From: JARIHD01 sp964610985
GTDB taxonomy: Bacteria; Patescibacteriota; Saccharimonadia; Saccharimonadales; UBA4665
Direction: 5' to 3'
Length of the DNA stretch: 44,248 nt
NCBI GenBank assembly: GCA_964610985.1
Contig: CAZSZJ010000011.1
Span: 1 to 44,248 of the forward strand
Part shown: piece after piece, positions 32,765 to 40,887 of the stretch
Position numbering within the stretch: the first letter of the stretch is position 1
How the letters are laid out: each line of letters opens with the position of its first letter
Translations under genes and position numbers: made by a program
Notes under the pieces: generated by a model
What the model was told of the DNA's origin: nothing
The model's database searches: none
What the model saw: only the letters and a program-made list of their open reading frames with translations

Positions 32765-34048
32765 ATGTTGGAGCACTCTGTCATGCAGCAGCAGGGCCAT
32801 CCGTCCATTTTGGCTCGTCCCGAATCGCAAATACCCACAGAAACGCAGGAATTCTGGGATAGGGGTTTTGCCAGACCAGCCGTCCGTTTTAAGGATCAGG
32901 TAGAGCTCGCTGAAAGGCCCGAAGATGACCCTAGCTTACGGCAGAACATCATCACCGCAAAGCCAATTGCGATTACTAATTCGCAGTATGGAAGCCGTTC
33001 CAGGCTGTTTTTCACAGAAAGTGAAGGGCTGGCAGACTTATCTCAATTTATCGAGACTGTTAGCCAGCAGGCTGCAGCCGATAAAGCCGGAAGCGATTCG
33101 TATGATGAATCGCAAAAGATGCTTGAATATTCCCGCGATCTAAGGGAAGAGCTGGTTTATATGCGCAAGCAAGACTACGATGTTGCTTGTTTTGGAGTCG
33201 CCACCGCCTGGCAAGCATACGTCATGCAAAGCCCAGATCATGTTATTAATATCTTTGCGCCTAACCGTTCAGGAAGGGAATCGTACAATAAAAGCTATGA
33301 GGTGGTACTCCAGGACATACTGCACGCATTCCATCGACTCACTCAGGCCGATCTACAAGCCATCGCACGTCTAAAAATCGGCCCTGAAAGTTGGTGTGAT
33401 ACAGACGCAGCCAAATTAGTGGTGGTGGACGATTGGGCAATTAGTGGTCACACCATCGAGTCAAATATGCAACAAGCAAGGAATGCCGCCCGATCCGCCG
33501 GCATGGAAGGTCTTGCAGACAAAGCCGAGGCACACCTGTTGGTTGCGCGAGGCGATCACCTATTCAAAGGAGTAGAATTACCGAGCGGCGACGAAGAGGA
33601 CAAGAAACAAAGTTTTCCCGTAAGAGGCTATTTTGCGGCCGGACCGATAGCCGAAGAATCACGCGGCGTTCCCATCAGCGGCAGCCATTCGTCCGTAGAT
33701 TATCATTTTGAAGGCCCGTTGTCTTGGATGCGGGAGTATCTGGAATCAAAGAAGATCTACCGCGAAGCTCCTTTACTTACAGAAATCCAACGACGCTATC
33801 AAGAAGAAAAACAAATGTACGACCCCCAGGCCGTCACCATACTAGCAAGACTAGCTGGCCTTAACAAACTATACGATGACCTGCGAACCAAGGAAGTGGT
33901 GCTGCGCTGCGCAACGAGCGCTACGACAGCAAATCAAGAAGATTTAGACGCATTGTATGACGCGCTCGATACATTACAAGACGCTAGAAAAGAACTAAAT
34001 GCGACAGCTGACGAATACCGTGCGTATGCAAACGCAAATCTTCGTTAA
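32765..34048 (+). CDS. Phosphoribosyltransferase-like orphan protein, 427 aa
   Basis: Residues 219-230 read VVVDDWAISGHT, matching the PRPP-binding loop of type I phosphoribosyltransferases (four hydrophobics, DD, then SGxT). The preceding region (DVACFGVATAWQAYVM and VINIFAPNRSGRESY) could supply the earlier strands of that fold. The N-terminal 130 residues and the C-terminal helical 110 residues (LYDALDTLQDARKELNATA) are unassigned. The substrate is unknown. The promoter at 32729-32757 makes ATG 32765 leaderless; the in-frame ATG 32783 has a GGAG about 10 bases upstream and is the alternative. Confidence 0.68.
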   Translation: MLEHSVMQQQGHPSILARPESQIPTETQEFWDRGFARPAVRFKDQVELAERPEDDPSLRQNIITAKPIAITNSQYGSRSRLFFTESEGLADLSQFIETVSQQAAADKAGSDSYDESQKMLEYSRDLREELVYMRKQDYDVACFGVATAWQAYVMQSPDHVINIFAPNRSGRESYNKSYEVVLQDILHAFHRLTQADLQAIARLKIGPESWCDTDAAKLVVVDDWAISGHTIESNMQQARNAARSAGMEGLADKAEAHLLVARGDHLFKGVELPSGDEEDKKQSFPVRGYFAAGPIAEESRGVPISGSHSSVDYHFEGPLSWMREYLESKKIYREAPLLTEIQRRYQEEKQMYDPQAVTILARLAGLNKLYDDLRTKEVVLRCATSATTANQEDLDALYDALDTLQDARKELNATADEYRAYANANLR

Positions 34049-34058
34049 TCAGGGCTGC

Positions 34059-34064
34059 TATAAT
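34059..34064 (+). promoter_or_regulatory. -10 box that decides the start of the next gene
   Basis: TATAAT at 34059-34064 overlaps the ATG at 34063, so that codon would lie upstream of the transcript. The in-frame ATG at 34072 lies 8 bases after the box, where transcription should start. Confidence 0.6.
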
Positions 34065-34071
34065 GGGCCTT

Positions 34072-34863
34072 ATGCTAAGCGGCCCCGGCTTTTCCAGAGA
34101 AAAACCAAACCACAAGGATCCAAAATATTTGGATGCCGCCTTCGAACAGACACGACTCGATAAGGTGCGTGATGATGCCGAGCTTCTAGAGGGCGTAAGG
34201 AAAAAATTACAAAAGAGTGGGGTCAGATTCCATGGCTTTCAGTTAGGAAGCTTCCTAGAGTCAACCGTTCTTACATACCTCGGTGTTGAACGAGATAAAT
34301 TGCTTGGCGAAATACCTCATAAAGAACCGGATCCCGCGGCCACTCGATTGCTTCTTTTTGCTCAAAACAGTGACGGGCATTTTTACCCCTCTATCGGCGA
34401 CATAGTAGGAGCGGCCGGTCATCCTGTCGCCGTGGTCTCACCCGACGAACTACTACGCCAGCGCCAGAATGCTGCCAACCCCAACATTACTTACCGCCGC
34501 AAAAGTATGGGCGCACTTACCCTGGACCAAAGTGTCCTGCCCGGCTTTGATGTGGCCTTGATCAGCGGAGATAATGACCCGATTGGCCATCCGGACTCCG
34601 GTCCAGATGAACACGGCATTTGGACCAGCTACTCATCGGCAGATCGCATCCGGGGTGTGCTACGGGTTATGCGAGGGGCGGGCAGGGTCGTCGTCTCGGA
34701 TCCCCAAGAGGTCAAGGGGTTTCTTGACACGATAACCAGCGATAGCGGCCTCGCTACAGAGATACATCAGTCTTACGATGCGGCGCTACTGCACAGTTAC
34801 GATGATAATGGCACCCACGCATACGCGACTCCGCCCTATCTCGTTCTTGAAAAACGCGCATAG
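34072..34863 (+). CDS. Orphan Rossmann-like protein, 263 aa
   Basis: I do not firmly recognise this protein. The second half resembles the later strands of a class I SAM-dependent methyltransferase: VLPGFDVALISGDND, then RIRGVLRVMRGAGRVVVSD, ending in a strand YLVLEKRA. The glycine-rich SAM-binding motif I is not obvious, so a methyltransferase call would be weak. The N-terminal region is charged (KPNHKDPKYLDAAFEQTRLD). I chose ATG 34072 over 34063 from the -10 box position. It follows the PRTase-like gene by 23 bases but seems to have its own promoter. Confidence 0.62.
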   Translation: MLSGPGFSREKPNHKDPKYLDAAFEQTRLDKVRDDAELLEGVRKKLQKSGVRFHGFQLGSFLESTVLTYLGVERDKLLGEIPHKEPDPAATRLLLFAQNSDGHFYPSIGDIVGAAGHPVAVVSPDELLRQRQNAANPNITYRRKSMGALTLDQSVLPGFDVALISGDNDPIGHPDSGPDEHGIWTSYSSADRIRGVLRVMRGAGRVVVSDPQEVKGFLDTITSDSGLATEIHQSYDAALLHSYDDNGTHAYATPPYLVLEKRA

Positions 34864-34909
34864 CAAAAATATTTACTTTAATGCGGTATGTGCCGATGTG
34901 CATTGCTAC

Positions 34910-35560
34910 TTATATTTTGCCTAGCGTAGCCGGCAAGCCATCGCGCACTGGCTCCCAATGAAAGAATGTTTGCCGCTTAAGGTCACCGGATTCGTCGTAC
35001 TGCTTTTCCCCGTAACCCCACCTGTATTCTTCTGGACGCAATAACGCGTCATAGTAGTGCGTTTCGGTAGTAGACAGCAGCCCACCGTAATTACGTTCTT
35101 GCTTGGCGGGCCATAACCTTTTGCATTTAAGGTTAACGCAAAGCGGCGATGTGACCACTTGCTCATTGTCGGGTCCGCGCAGTTCCTCCCTCATGCCCCG
35201 CAAGGCAGCGTCCAGTGGCTCTTCGCCTCCGAAGACATGCTGTTTTTCGGAAAGGGAATTATATAAGCCACGGTGTCTCCATGATCCCGTCACAGCATTG
35301 TGCTGAGCAACCTCTACCAGATGCAACACCGTCGAGCCGGTTCTATGATAGATATTTACCTTAATGCTGGCGCAATATCGCTGCAAGCCTTGCTCGGTCA
35401 AAAACACTGCCGCTTCGCCGTCGGCTATTTCTTTATATAAATCGTGGCTGGTGCGAGTATCATCCTGACCCCATGCCTGATGAGGAATCTCCTGTTGGTT
35501 CAATACATCAAGCAACGCATCGTGCGAACCGATTGCAATAATATTTTTTGGAATTTCCAT
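34910..35560 (-). CDS. Nudix hydrolase with helical N-terminal extension (216 aa)
   Basis: This is a predicted Nudix-fold hydrolase of nucleoside diphosphate derivatives. The box lies at 111-128 (GGEEPLDAALRGMREEL) with the RxxxEE core; the first Glu of the REUxEE motif is Gly, so catalysis is plausible but not assured. NIYHRTGSTVLHLVEVAQHN resembles the first beta strands. The N-terminal about 65 residues form a separate helical part (HDALLDVLNQQEIPHQAWG). The C-terminus ends WEPVRDGLPATLGKI, echoing the protein at 22679-23710. AAGGAG lies about 5 bases before the ATG, giving a conventional start. Confidence 0.75.
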   Translation of the reverse strand: MEIPKNIIAIGSHDALLDVLNQQEIPHQAWGQDDTRTSHDLYKEIADGEAAVFLTEQGLQRYCASIKVNIYHRTGSTVLHLVEVAQHNAVTGSWRHRGLYNSLSEKQHVFGGEEPLDAALRGMREELRGPDNEQVVTSPLCVNLKCKRLWPAKQERNYGGLLSTTETHYYDALLRPEEYRWGYGEKQYDESGDLKRQTFFHWEPVRDGLPATLGKI

Positions 35561-35616
35561 GCTACTCCTTCTTTACGGTGATCAACTTGCTTTTACGGTT
35601 ACGTGTTTATTTAGTT

Positions 35617-36036
35617 TTATGCATATAAAAGTCGGGCACATTCAGGGTCTAGCCCCTCTGATTCGATAAGGTCGATCATGTGCGACCTGGTGCCTACAAA
35701 AACCAGCTCTTCGGGATCACGCATAAACTGGCCGTATGTCGCATCGACGATAATATCCGCCCGGACACTCGTACGATCAACAAGGGTGGTATAGTGGTGC
35801 ACCATGGATAGTTCTTCTACTCGGGAGCATACATTTACTGCATAAAGGCCCAGGGCTTTTAGTTTTTCATAAGGGAGTCGAGCTGTCATCTGTGGCCCAG
35901 CATCAATACAATACCCTGAGCATGCGATGGTTTCATCGGTATAGGTTAAGTTATATTTTTGCCTGATGAACTGGTATGCTGCCCGTGCAGCTCTATCTAC
36001 ATCTATACCTTGGCTAGCGAGTAATTCATGAGTCAT
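35617..36036 (-). CDS. Small orphan protein with a possible Cys-His-Asp triad, 139 aa
   Basis: The family is not recognised. The order and spacing of ACSGYCIDAG (Cys39, Cys43), SMVHHYTTLV (His80/81) and DIIVDATYGQFM (Asp98) resemble the core of transglutaminase-like or papain-fold proteins, in which a Cys, a strand-borne His and an Asp followed by xTxxQF form the active site. This is inference from a motif only. No signal peptide is present. On the minus strand TTGACG (36071-36066) and TATAGT (36050-36045) end 9 bases before the ATG, so the message is probably leaderless. Confidence 0.62.
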   Translation of the reverse strand: MTHELLASQGIDVDRAARAAYQFIRQKYNLTYTDETIACSGYCIDAGPQMTARLPYEKLKALGLYAVNVCSRVEELSMVHHYTTLVDRTSVRADIIVDATYGQFMRDPEELVFVGTRSHMIDLIESEGLDPECARLLYA

Positions 36037-36044
36037 TGCCGTAC

Positions 36045-36071
36045 ACTATATTTTTATGGTCCGTTCGTCAA
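36045..36071 (-). promoter_or_regulatory. Promoter of the small Cys-His-Asp gene
   Basis: TTGACG (36071-36066) and TATAGT (36050-36045) lie on the minus strand with a short 15-base spacer. The -10 ends 9 bases before the ATG at 36036. Confidence 0.5.
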
Positions 36072-36087
36072 GAAGTTACGACTGTAG

Positions 36088-37320
36088 CTATTTCTCTTCA
36101 AACCATTTCTGGTTCAAGCGGTCCATACTTCCTTCGTCTTGCATTTCGAGGAGCGCGCGGTTAACGGGTTCGCGCAGGGGGCTGCCAATAGGAAAGGCCA
36201 AGCCATACGATTCGCGCTTGAGCAGTTTGCCCACGGTCACTACTTTATCCTTGCCTTCATGATCGGCGTAGTATTGCAAAGCAGGGGCGTCGTACACAAT
36301 TGCATCGACATCACCTTTTTCTAAAAGCGGGTAGGCGTCACCGACCGTTGCAACCAGTCGCGGTTTGATGCCGTGTTCATCCAAATACTTTTTGGAAGTG
36401 CTGCCTGACACCGTAAGTACTTTTTTGTCTTGCAAATCATCGACACCCTGAATGGTATTTTGGATCTGTTGAGCCGTCAGGCTGGCAGTAACGGTAGCGG
36501 TGAAAAGAGACACGCAAATAACGCCAAACGGAATCCACATAAATGCCAATACCCGGCTTAGTAAGCCCCTTGGGTGGGCTTCTTCCTGGCCAAAAATGGT
36601 CGTGAGTATCCACCAAAAAGCCTCGGCAATGCCTTTGACCCAGGACTCGCCTTCCAAAAAGCTCTTTTTACGACGGCGCTCCGCAAAATACACCACGACA
36701 GCCGTCGCCATCATGAGCAGTACAATCAAGCCAAAAAAAGGATAAAGCTGTTTGGCGGTAGCACTGTTAAGTGCCGCCCAGGCGTTGCCAAAAAAGTGAG
36801 GGCGGTTATTTTCGGGTGCACGTGTCATTATCTGGATGCCGGAGTTGGTGATCGGAACGGGCACGCTAAAATCGATATCTTTTAGCCGTTCGCCCGTGAT
36901 GGACATATTGCCAATGGCCATATCGTACTTGGCGTTTTCGGTGCCGCCCTTAAGGTCCTCGACGATTTCATCGGCAGTTTTGTCGAGTGCCTGTGGTCCA
37001 ATTTTGCGCTCCAACTTTTGGGCCAGGATTTGCAGCAGCTCTTGGCTGTAACCACAAAATTGCTTACCGCCCTCTCCGGGCATAACAGGGCTGTCGGCAC
37101 AGAGGTGGTTAGGGTCGTCGGATCTATCAACTACGAAGGGCTGTACGATACGGGTAACAACATGCAGTGATTTGCCAGTCGGGTCCTGCGACTGAGGAGT
37201 CTCCACAACAGGTGTAGTGTCCGGAACGACCGGCCCGTAGACTGGAAAAGCGGCAGAGGCGGACTGGGGTATGCAGATGAAAGCCAGAACAAGCAGCAAC
37301 AGTAGGCAGAGTTTTTTCAT
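36088..37320 (-). CDS. Ionotropic glutamate receptor-like channel (periplasmic-binding protein split by a pore)
   Basis: This 410-residue protein has the plan of GluR0-type channels. A signal peptide (1-23, ending SASA) precedes lobe 1 (50-190), M1 (194-213), pore loop (230-250, AFWWILTTIFGQEEAHP), M3-like helix (256-282, SLFTATVTASLT) and lobe 2 (295-410). NMSITGERLKDIDFSVP aligns with the iGluR ligand segment, making Arg145 the carboxylate ligand. SGSTSK (306-311) and VYDAP (342-346) fit the remaining ligand contacts. The K+ filter TVGYG is absent and no third helix follows. The start is ATG 37320, with AAGGAAAG about 6 bases upstream; the ATG at 37341 lies before that site. Confidence 0.85.
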   Translation of the reverse strand: MKKLCLLLLLVLAFICIPQSASAAFPVYGPVVPDTTPVVETPQSQDPTGKSLHVVTRIVQPFVVDRSDDPNHLCADSPVMPGEGGKQFCGYSQELLQILAQKLERKIGPQALDKTADEIVEDLKGGTENAKYDMAIGNMSITGERLKDIDFSVPVPITNSGIQIMTRAPENNRPHFFGNAWAALNSATAKQLYPFFGLIVLLMMATAVVVYFAERRRKKSFLEGESWVKGIAEAFWWILTTIFGQEEAHPRGLLSRVLAFMWIPFGVICVSLFTATVTASLTAQQIQNTIQGVDDLQDKKVLTVSGSTSKKYLDEHGIKPRLVATVGDAYPLLEKGDVDAIVYDAPALQYYADHEGKDKVVTVGKLLKRESYGLAFPIGSPLREPVNRALLEMQDEGSMDRLNQKWFEEK

Positions 37321-37433
37321 ATATCTTTCCTTATGTAACATTAAGCATAGCGTATAGTCATTAAATTGTGATTGCTTTTTTCGGCGACCGTCCTAACTAT
37401 CTACCATCTATAGGAGAACAGCTACCGATGCCC

Positions 37434-37439
37434 TATAAT
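37434..37439 (+). promoter_or_regulatory. -10 box of the kinase gene
   Basis: A perfect TATAAT ends 10 bases before the kinase ATG at 37450. No good -35 is seen 17 bases upstream and no ribosome binding site lies between. It fits the near-leaderless pattern. Confidence 0.5.
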
Positions 37440-37449
37440 CGCTCGGGTT

Positions 37450-39915
37450 ATGACAGAGCGACTGCAAGAACACGACTTCGTAAGAGCAAGTATCAATCTG
37501 GAACTGGGCGGAATTCCGGGCATTCGCCTGCCTGACGGGCCCTTGCTGGGAAGCGGCGGTCAGGGCTGGGTATTCCGTGCCGTGGAAACCAACACCGGCG
37601 CTCCCCGCGCGCTCAAAGTGCATCGAGCAATAGAAGGTATGTCCGCCGAGGATGCGGCGCAGTCGGCAGCAGCGTTTGAAAATGAAGGGGAATGCCTAAA
37701 GCAATTCGACCACCCCAATATCATAAAGGTCTTTCGCACGGGCGTTCACGAACGCACTATCAGGAGTGGCGACGATGGCGACCTATGGCACACCAAAGAC
37801 TACCTCTACATGCTGATGGAATATGCCGAACTAGGTTCGGTAGCCGATCGCATAAAGAAGGGGCAGGCGCGGAATATCGGCATGCTGCCCGTAGAAGAAG
37901 CGGTACTTTGTATCGTGCACGCTACCGAGGGCATGCGCTACGCGCATGGAGAAACGGGCGAGCTTTCGAAGGAAATGCAAATGACGCATGGCGACCTGAA
38001 TCCGCACAATTTGGTTATTGCGGCAGCCGATGGACGCGACCGCGTGGTAAAAGTGGCCGATTTTGGGATTGCCCGACGGGCACATTCCAGCGTGGAAACC
38101 ATGACCAGTACCCAGCTTCACGCCTTTAGCTTACCCTATGCGTCGCCAGGCCAGATAGAGACCGGAAATGTTTTTTTGGCTGATGACGTCTATTCACTTG
38201 GCGGCGTCACTGCCTACGAGCTTCTGAGCGGTATACGGCCATTTGATCCTGAGTATAAAACTCCCTACGGTTATTTTAATGCACACAAAACAGCTGTCGT
38301 TCCACCAATGGAACGCCTGAATAGCGATGGCAAAGTAGACCCAGTCGTATATGCCTTGAACGAGCCGGTACTGACCGCCCTAAACAGAGATCCCGGCGGC
38401 CGCACATATGCCACGATGGCCGAATACCAGGCGGCCTTTATCGAGGCGTGGGCCGCAGGCACGGCCGAAGCCGCCAAAGCACGCACGGTCATAATTCTGC
38501 CCAAAAAGAAAGATACGCTGCCGCTACTTTTGGGCGCCGAACTGCCGCCCGAAGGCGAGACCATGGGCCTTACGCTTTCCGACGAGACCATATTGTCGTC
38601 AGAGACGACAGAGGCTGCCGGTGATTTTCCGAGCAACACACGCTTATCAAAACCGGAGGCGGACTCCGGCATGTCACGCCGTCGGTTTGGTGAGCTAGCA
38701 ATAGGGCTCGTAATGGCCGGGGTGGTGGCCGGCGGCGCCCTCTGGCTCAATGAAAAGAGACAGGACGACCTGGCCGAAAAAGAACGGCAGGAAAAGCTTA
38801 ATAAAGAGCGTGCGGCAATTGTCGGTTTGGGGTATAAGGTCGTCGACCTTTTGGCTAACGCCAGTGATGGCCCCGACGAACCAGGTACCGAAATTACAGT
38901 GCCGACGCTTTTAGGATACATTCTTCCTAGCGACCCCAAGGGCGTGGTGTCGTGGATTGAAAAACTCCAAGGCAGTGCAGATTCTTATTATCACATCAGC
39001 CTCCTAACTGCCCGCTTAGCCCACTACAATCCGGAGGCCACGCTAAAGATCATGCAAGCCAGACTGGAGAAAAAAGAATATGGCGCCGCCGCCGTAATTG
39101 CCATGCAGCTTGCTTCATTGGCGCAAGCCCCGGACGGCGTCGGAACTAACTGGCGGCCCGAAGCCGAAAAGGTCCGGGCCATTATTGCCTCGGAAACTAC
39201 CATCGGTGAAAAAAACCACGCCGACTACGACAAGGTACTTGCCGCAGCGCTAGATATTACTAGTAAATCCGCTGCAGGGGTATTAAGCGACCTTTTGCAT
39301 AATGACTACTACTCTATATACGGAAGAGCATTGGCCCTAGCCATGGCCAAACATAATCCAACTGCGGTAGGAAGTGCGATGTCCGAGCTGGTAGATAGAG
39401 TCAAGGCGCTACCAACAACAGCCAAAATCACCTGGCATTCGAGCGAATCGTATTATGGCGACATAGAATTGACATGCGCTGAATTGGTACGTTATGCCCC
39501 AGATAAAGTAAGGGAACTAATAGGACAAATCGATAAAGACAACCGCGGCGTTAATTTTAGCAGCCGGGCAGAAACCGCTATTCAAAGGCTAACGGTATTG
39601 CTAACCCCTTATGATGCGAAACCCACAAAGGACTATGTTAAAAATGGCAGCGAAGCCTCTTCCGACTGGAATTCGAATCGCTGGGGAAGTACAGCAGTGG
39701 TAGCGCTGGGCAGCATAGATCCGACAATGGTATCCGCTCACAGTTCTGCCGCCGCCTCATCGCCGTTCGGCGAATTTATGAGCGCATCGCTCGACCCGCT
39801 TGATACGGATCGTATGAACAAAGCCCTCGCGGCGCTAAAAGATCCAAGCTATCTAAAAGAATACGGCGCGGATTTGATCATAGCACTTCTTAAGAGCAGG
39901 CAGATAAGGTCTTAG
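37450..39915 (+). CDS. Membrane Ser/Thr protein kinase with large C-terminal domain
   Basis: This 821-residue protein has a PknB-like kinase domain (about 28-335). The Gly loop is LGSGGQGWVF (33-42), with Lys56, catalytic loop HGDLNPHN (180-187), DFG (204-206), ASPGQIE (231-237) and Asp246. The loop differs from HRDLKPEN at Arg (Gly) and Lys (Asn). One transmembrane helix follows at 414-434, preceded by SRRRFGELAIGL, which looks like a twin-arginine motif. A helical, repeat-like domain (450-821; LLTARLAHYNPEATLKIMQA) should lie outside the membrane and may be the sensor. It is divergent from the channel gene. Confidence 0.87.
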   Translation: MTERLQEHDFVRASINLELGGIPGIRLPDGPLLGSGGQGWVFRAVETNTGAPRALKVHRAIEGMSAEDAAQSAAAFENEGECLKQFDHPNIIKVFRTGVHERTIRSGDDGDLWHTKDYLYMLMEYAELGSVADRIKKGQARNIGMLPVEEAVLCIVHATEGMRYAHGETGELSKEMQMTHGDLNPHNLVIAAADGRDRVVKVADFGIARRAHSSVETMTSTQLHAFSLPYASPGQIETGNVFLADDVYSLGGVTAYELLSGIRPFDPEYKTPYGYFNAHKTAVVPPMERLNSDGKVDPVVYALNEPVLTALNRDPGGRTYATMAEYQAAFIEAWAAGTAEAAKARTVIILPKKKDTLPLLLGAELPPEGETMGLTLSDETILSSETTEAAGDFPSNTRLSKPEADSGMSRRRFGELAIGLVMAGVVAGGALWLNEKRQDDLAEKERQEKLNKERAAIVGLGYKVVDLLANASDGPDEPGTEITVPTLLGYILPSDPKGVVSWIEKLQGSADSYYHISLLTARLAHYNPEATLKIMQARLEKKEYGAAAVIAMQLASLAQAPDGVGTNWRPEAEKVRAIIASETTIGEKNHADYDKVLAAALDITSKSAAGVLSDLLHNDYYSIYGRALALAMAKHNPTAVGSAMSELVDRVKALPTTAKITWHSSESYYGDIELTCAELVRYAPDKVRELIGQIDKDNRGVNFSSRAETAIQRLTVLLTPYDAKPTKDYVKNGSEASSDWNSNRWGSTAVVALGSIDPTMVSAHSSAAASSPFGEFMSASLDPLDTDRMNKALAALKDPSYLKEYGADLIIALLKSRQIRS

Positions 39916-40028
39916 GCTATACTTTAGACGACTAGATGACGCGGCACCTGACTCTATGCAGGCTCTTGTTGAACGCAAATAGGGTACGTATACTTAGAGG
40001 TAATCAGACAGGAATAGGAAATAGAATT

Positions 40029-40448
40029 ATGCAATTAGAGATAAACTGGTTAGCGGTAGCAGTAGCGACTTTCGCTGGAACAGCGATCGCCGGAGCCTGG
40101 TATCAGGAGCCGGTCTTTGGCAAAACATGGCGAAAGGCCACTGGCGTAACGCCAAAGCAATCAAAACAGGCCGGCAATACGCCAATGGTCGTTTTGTTGC
40201 TTTCAAACTTTGTCATAGCGAGTGCTTTAGCAAGCCTGCTTTATATAAGCGCTCATTTCTTCAAAAATTATACTGTTGGATTTGCACTATTAAATGGAGC
40301 CGCTGCTGGTCTAGCTCTTTCGGCGACCACTCTGATCGTACACAACGGCTTTGAATTAAAACCTAAAAAGTTAACACTGATAAACGTTGCCTACCAATTA
40401 GTAATCTTTCTGGCCATGTCGCTTGTGATTGGCTTATTCGGCATATAG
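40029..40448 (+). CDS. DUF1761 family membrane protein
   Basis: This 139-residue protein has four predicted transmembrane helices and the DUF1761 look: INWLAVAVATFAGTAIAGAW, then WYQEPVFGKTWRKATG in the first loop and three further hydrophobic segments. Function is unknown. I chose ATG 40029; the frame extends to 39936, but the upstream 31 residues are Arg-rich and unlike the family. AGGAAATAG precedes the ATG. It converges with the small membrane gene at 40523. The 74-base gap holds a short inverted repeat (CTTCG/CGAAG, about 40498-40514) without a T run. Confidence 0.78.
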   Translation: MQLEINWLAVAVATFAGTAIAGAWYQEPVFGKTWRKATGVTPKQSKQAGNTPMVVLLLSNFVIASALASLLYISAHFFKNYTVGFALLNGAAAGLALSATTLIVHNGFELKPKKLTLINVAYQLVIFLAMSLVIGLFGI

Positions 40449-40522
40449 AAGTCATACAGTTATGAAGAATCGAAATAAGGAGTAGAGTACTAACGTGCTT
40501 CGGGTTGCGCGAAGGGGCCCAA

Positions 40523-40774
40523 TTACTTGAGACGTTTTGGTTGGAAGGCGCAGAAAACTGCAGCCAGCGAAAATACCATGGATATCAGTGAGCCAATGAG
40601 CGCCTGACCGATACCACAAAAATTCTCGCTACAAGAATTGACGTACCAGTTGGTTATTAAAAAGGTCAGGACGCTGAGGGCAACAAAAACCAGCACTTGC
40701 TTCCATAAGCGCCCTCGCTTGACAAGGGCAACACCTACAGCAACAAGACTAAGTAAAATTCCAATGCTTATCAT
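40523..40774 (-). CDS. Small membrane protein, 83 aa
   Basis: This is an unrecognised protein of three predicted transmembrane helices (about 3-18, 27-44 and 55-77). Two cysteines lie in the second loop (VNSCSENFCGIG), which may face outside and form a disulfide. The C-terminus is basic (FQPKRLK). No neighbour suggests a role. Confidence 0.55.
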   Translation of the reverse strand: MISIGILLSLVAVGVALVKRGRLWKQVLVFVALSVLTFLITNWYVNSCSENFCGIGQALIGSLISMVFSLAAVFCAFQPKRLK

Positions 40775-40887
40775 GAATTAAGCATAACATTTGGTGGCGT
40801 TAACCACTGACTCGTTGGGAAATTGTGCCGGTCGGTCCACGCTATCTTTCGTCAATTATAGCCTTGCGGCAAATCCCAGGAAACGGT

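Noticed and set aside
40498..40514. CTTCG/CGAAG inverted repeat between convergent genes as a terminator
   Set aside because: The stem is only 5 bp with a 7-base loop and no T run on either side.
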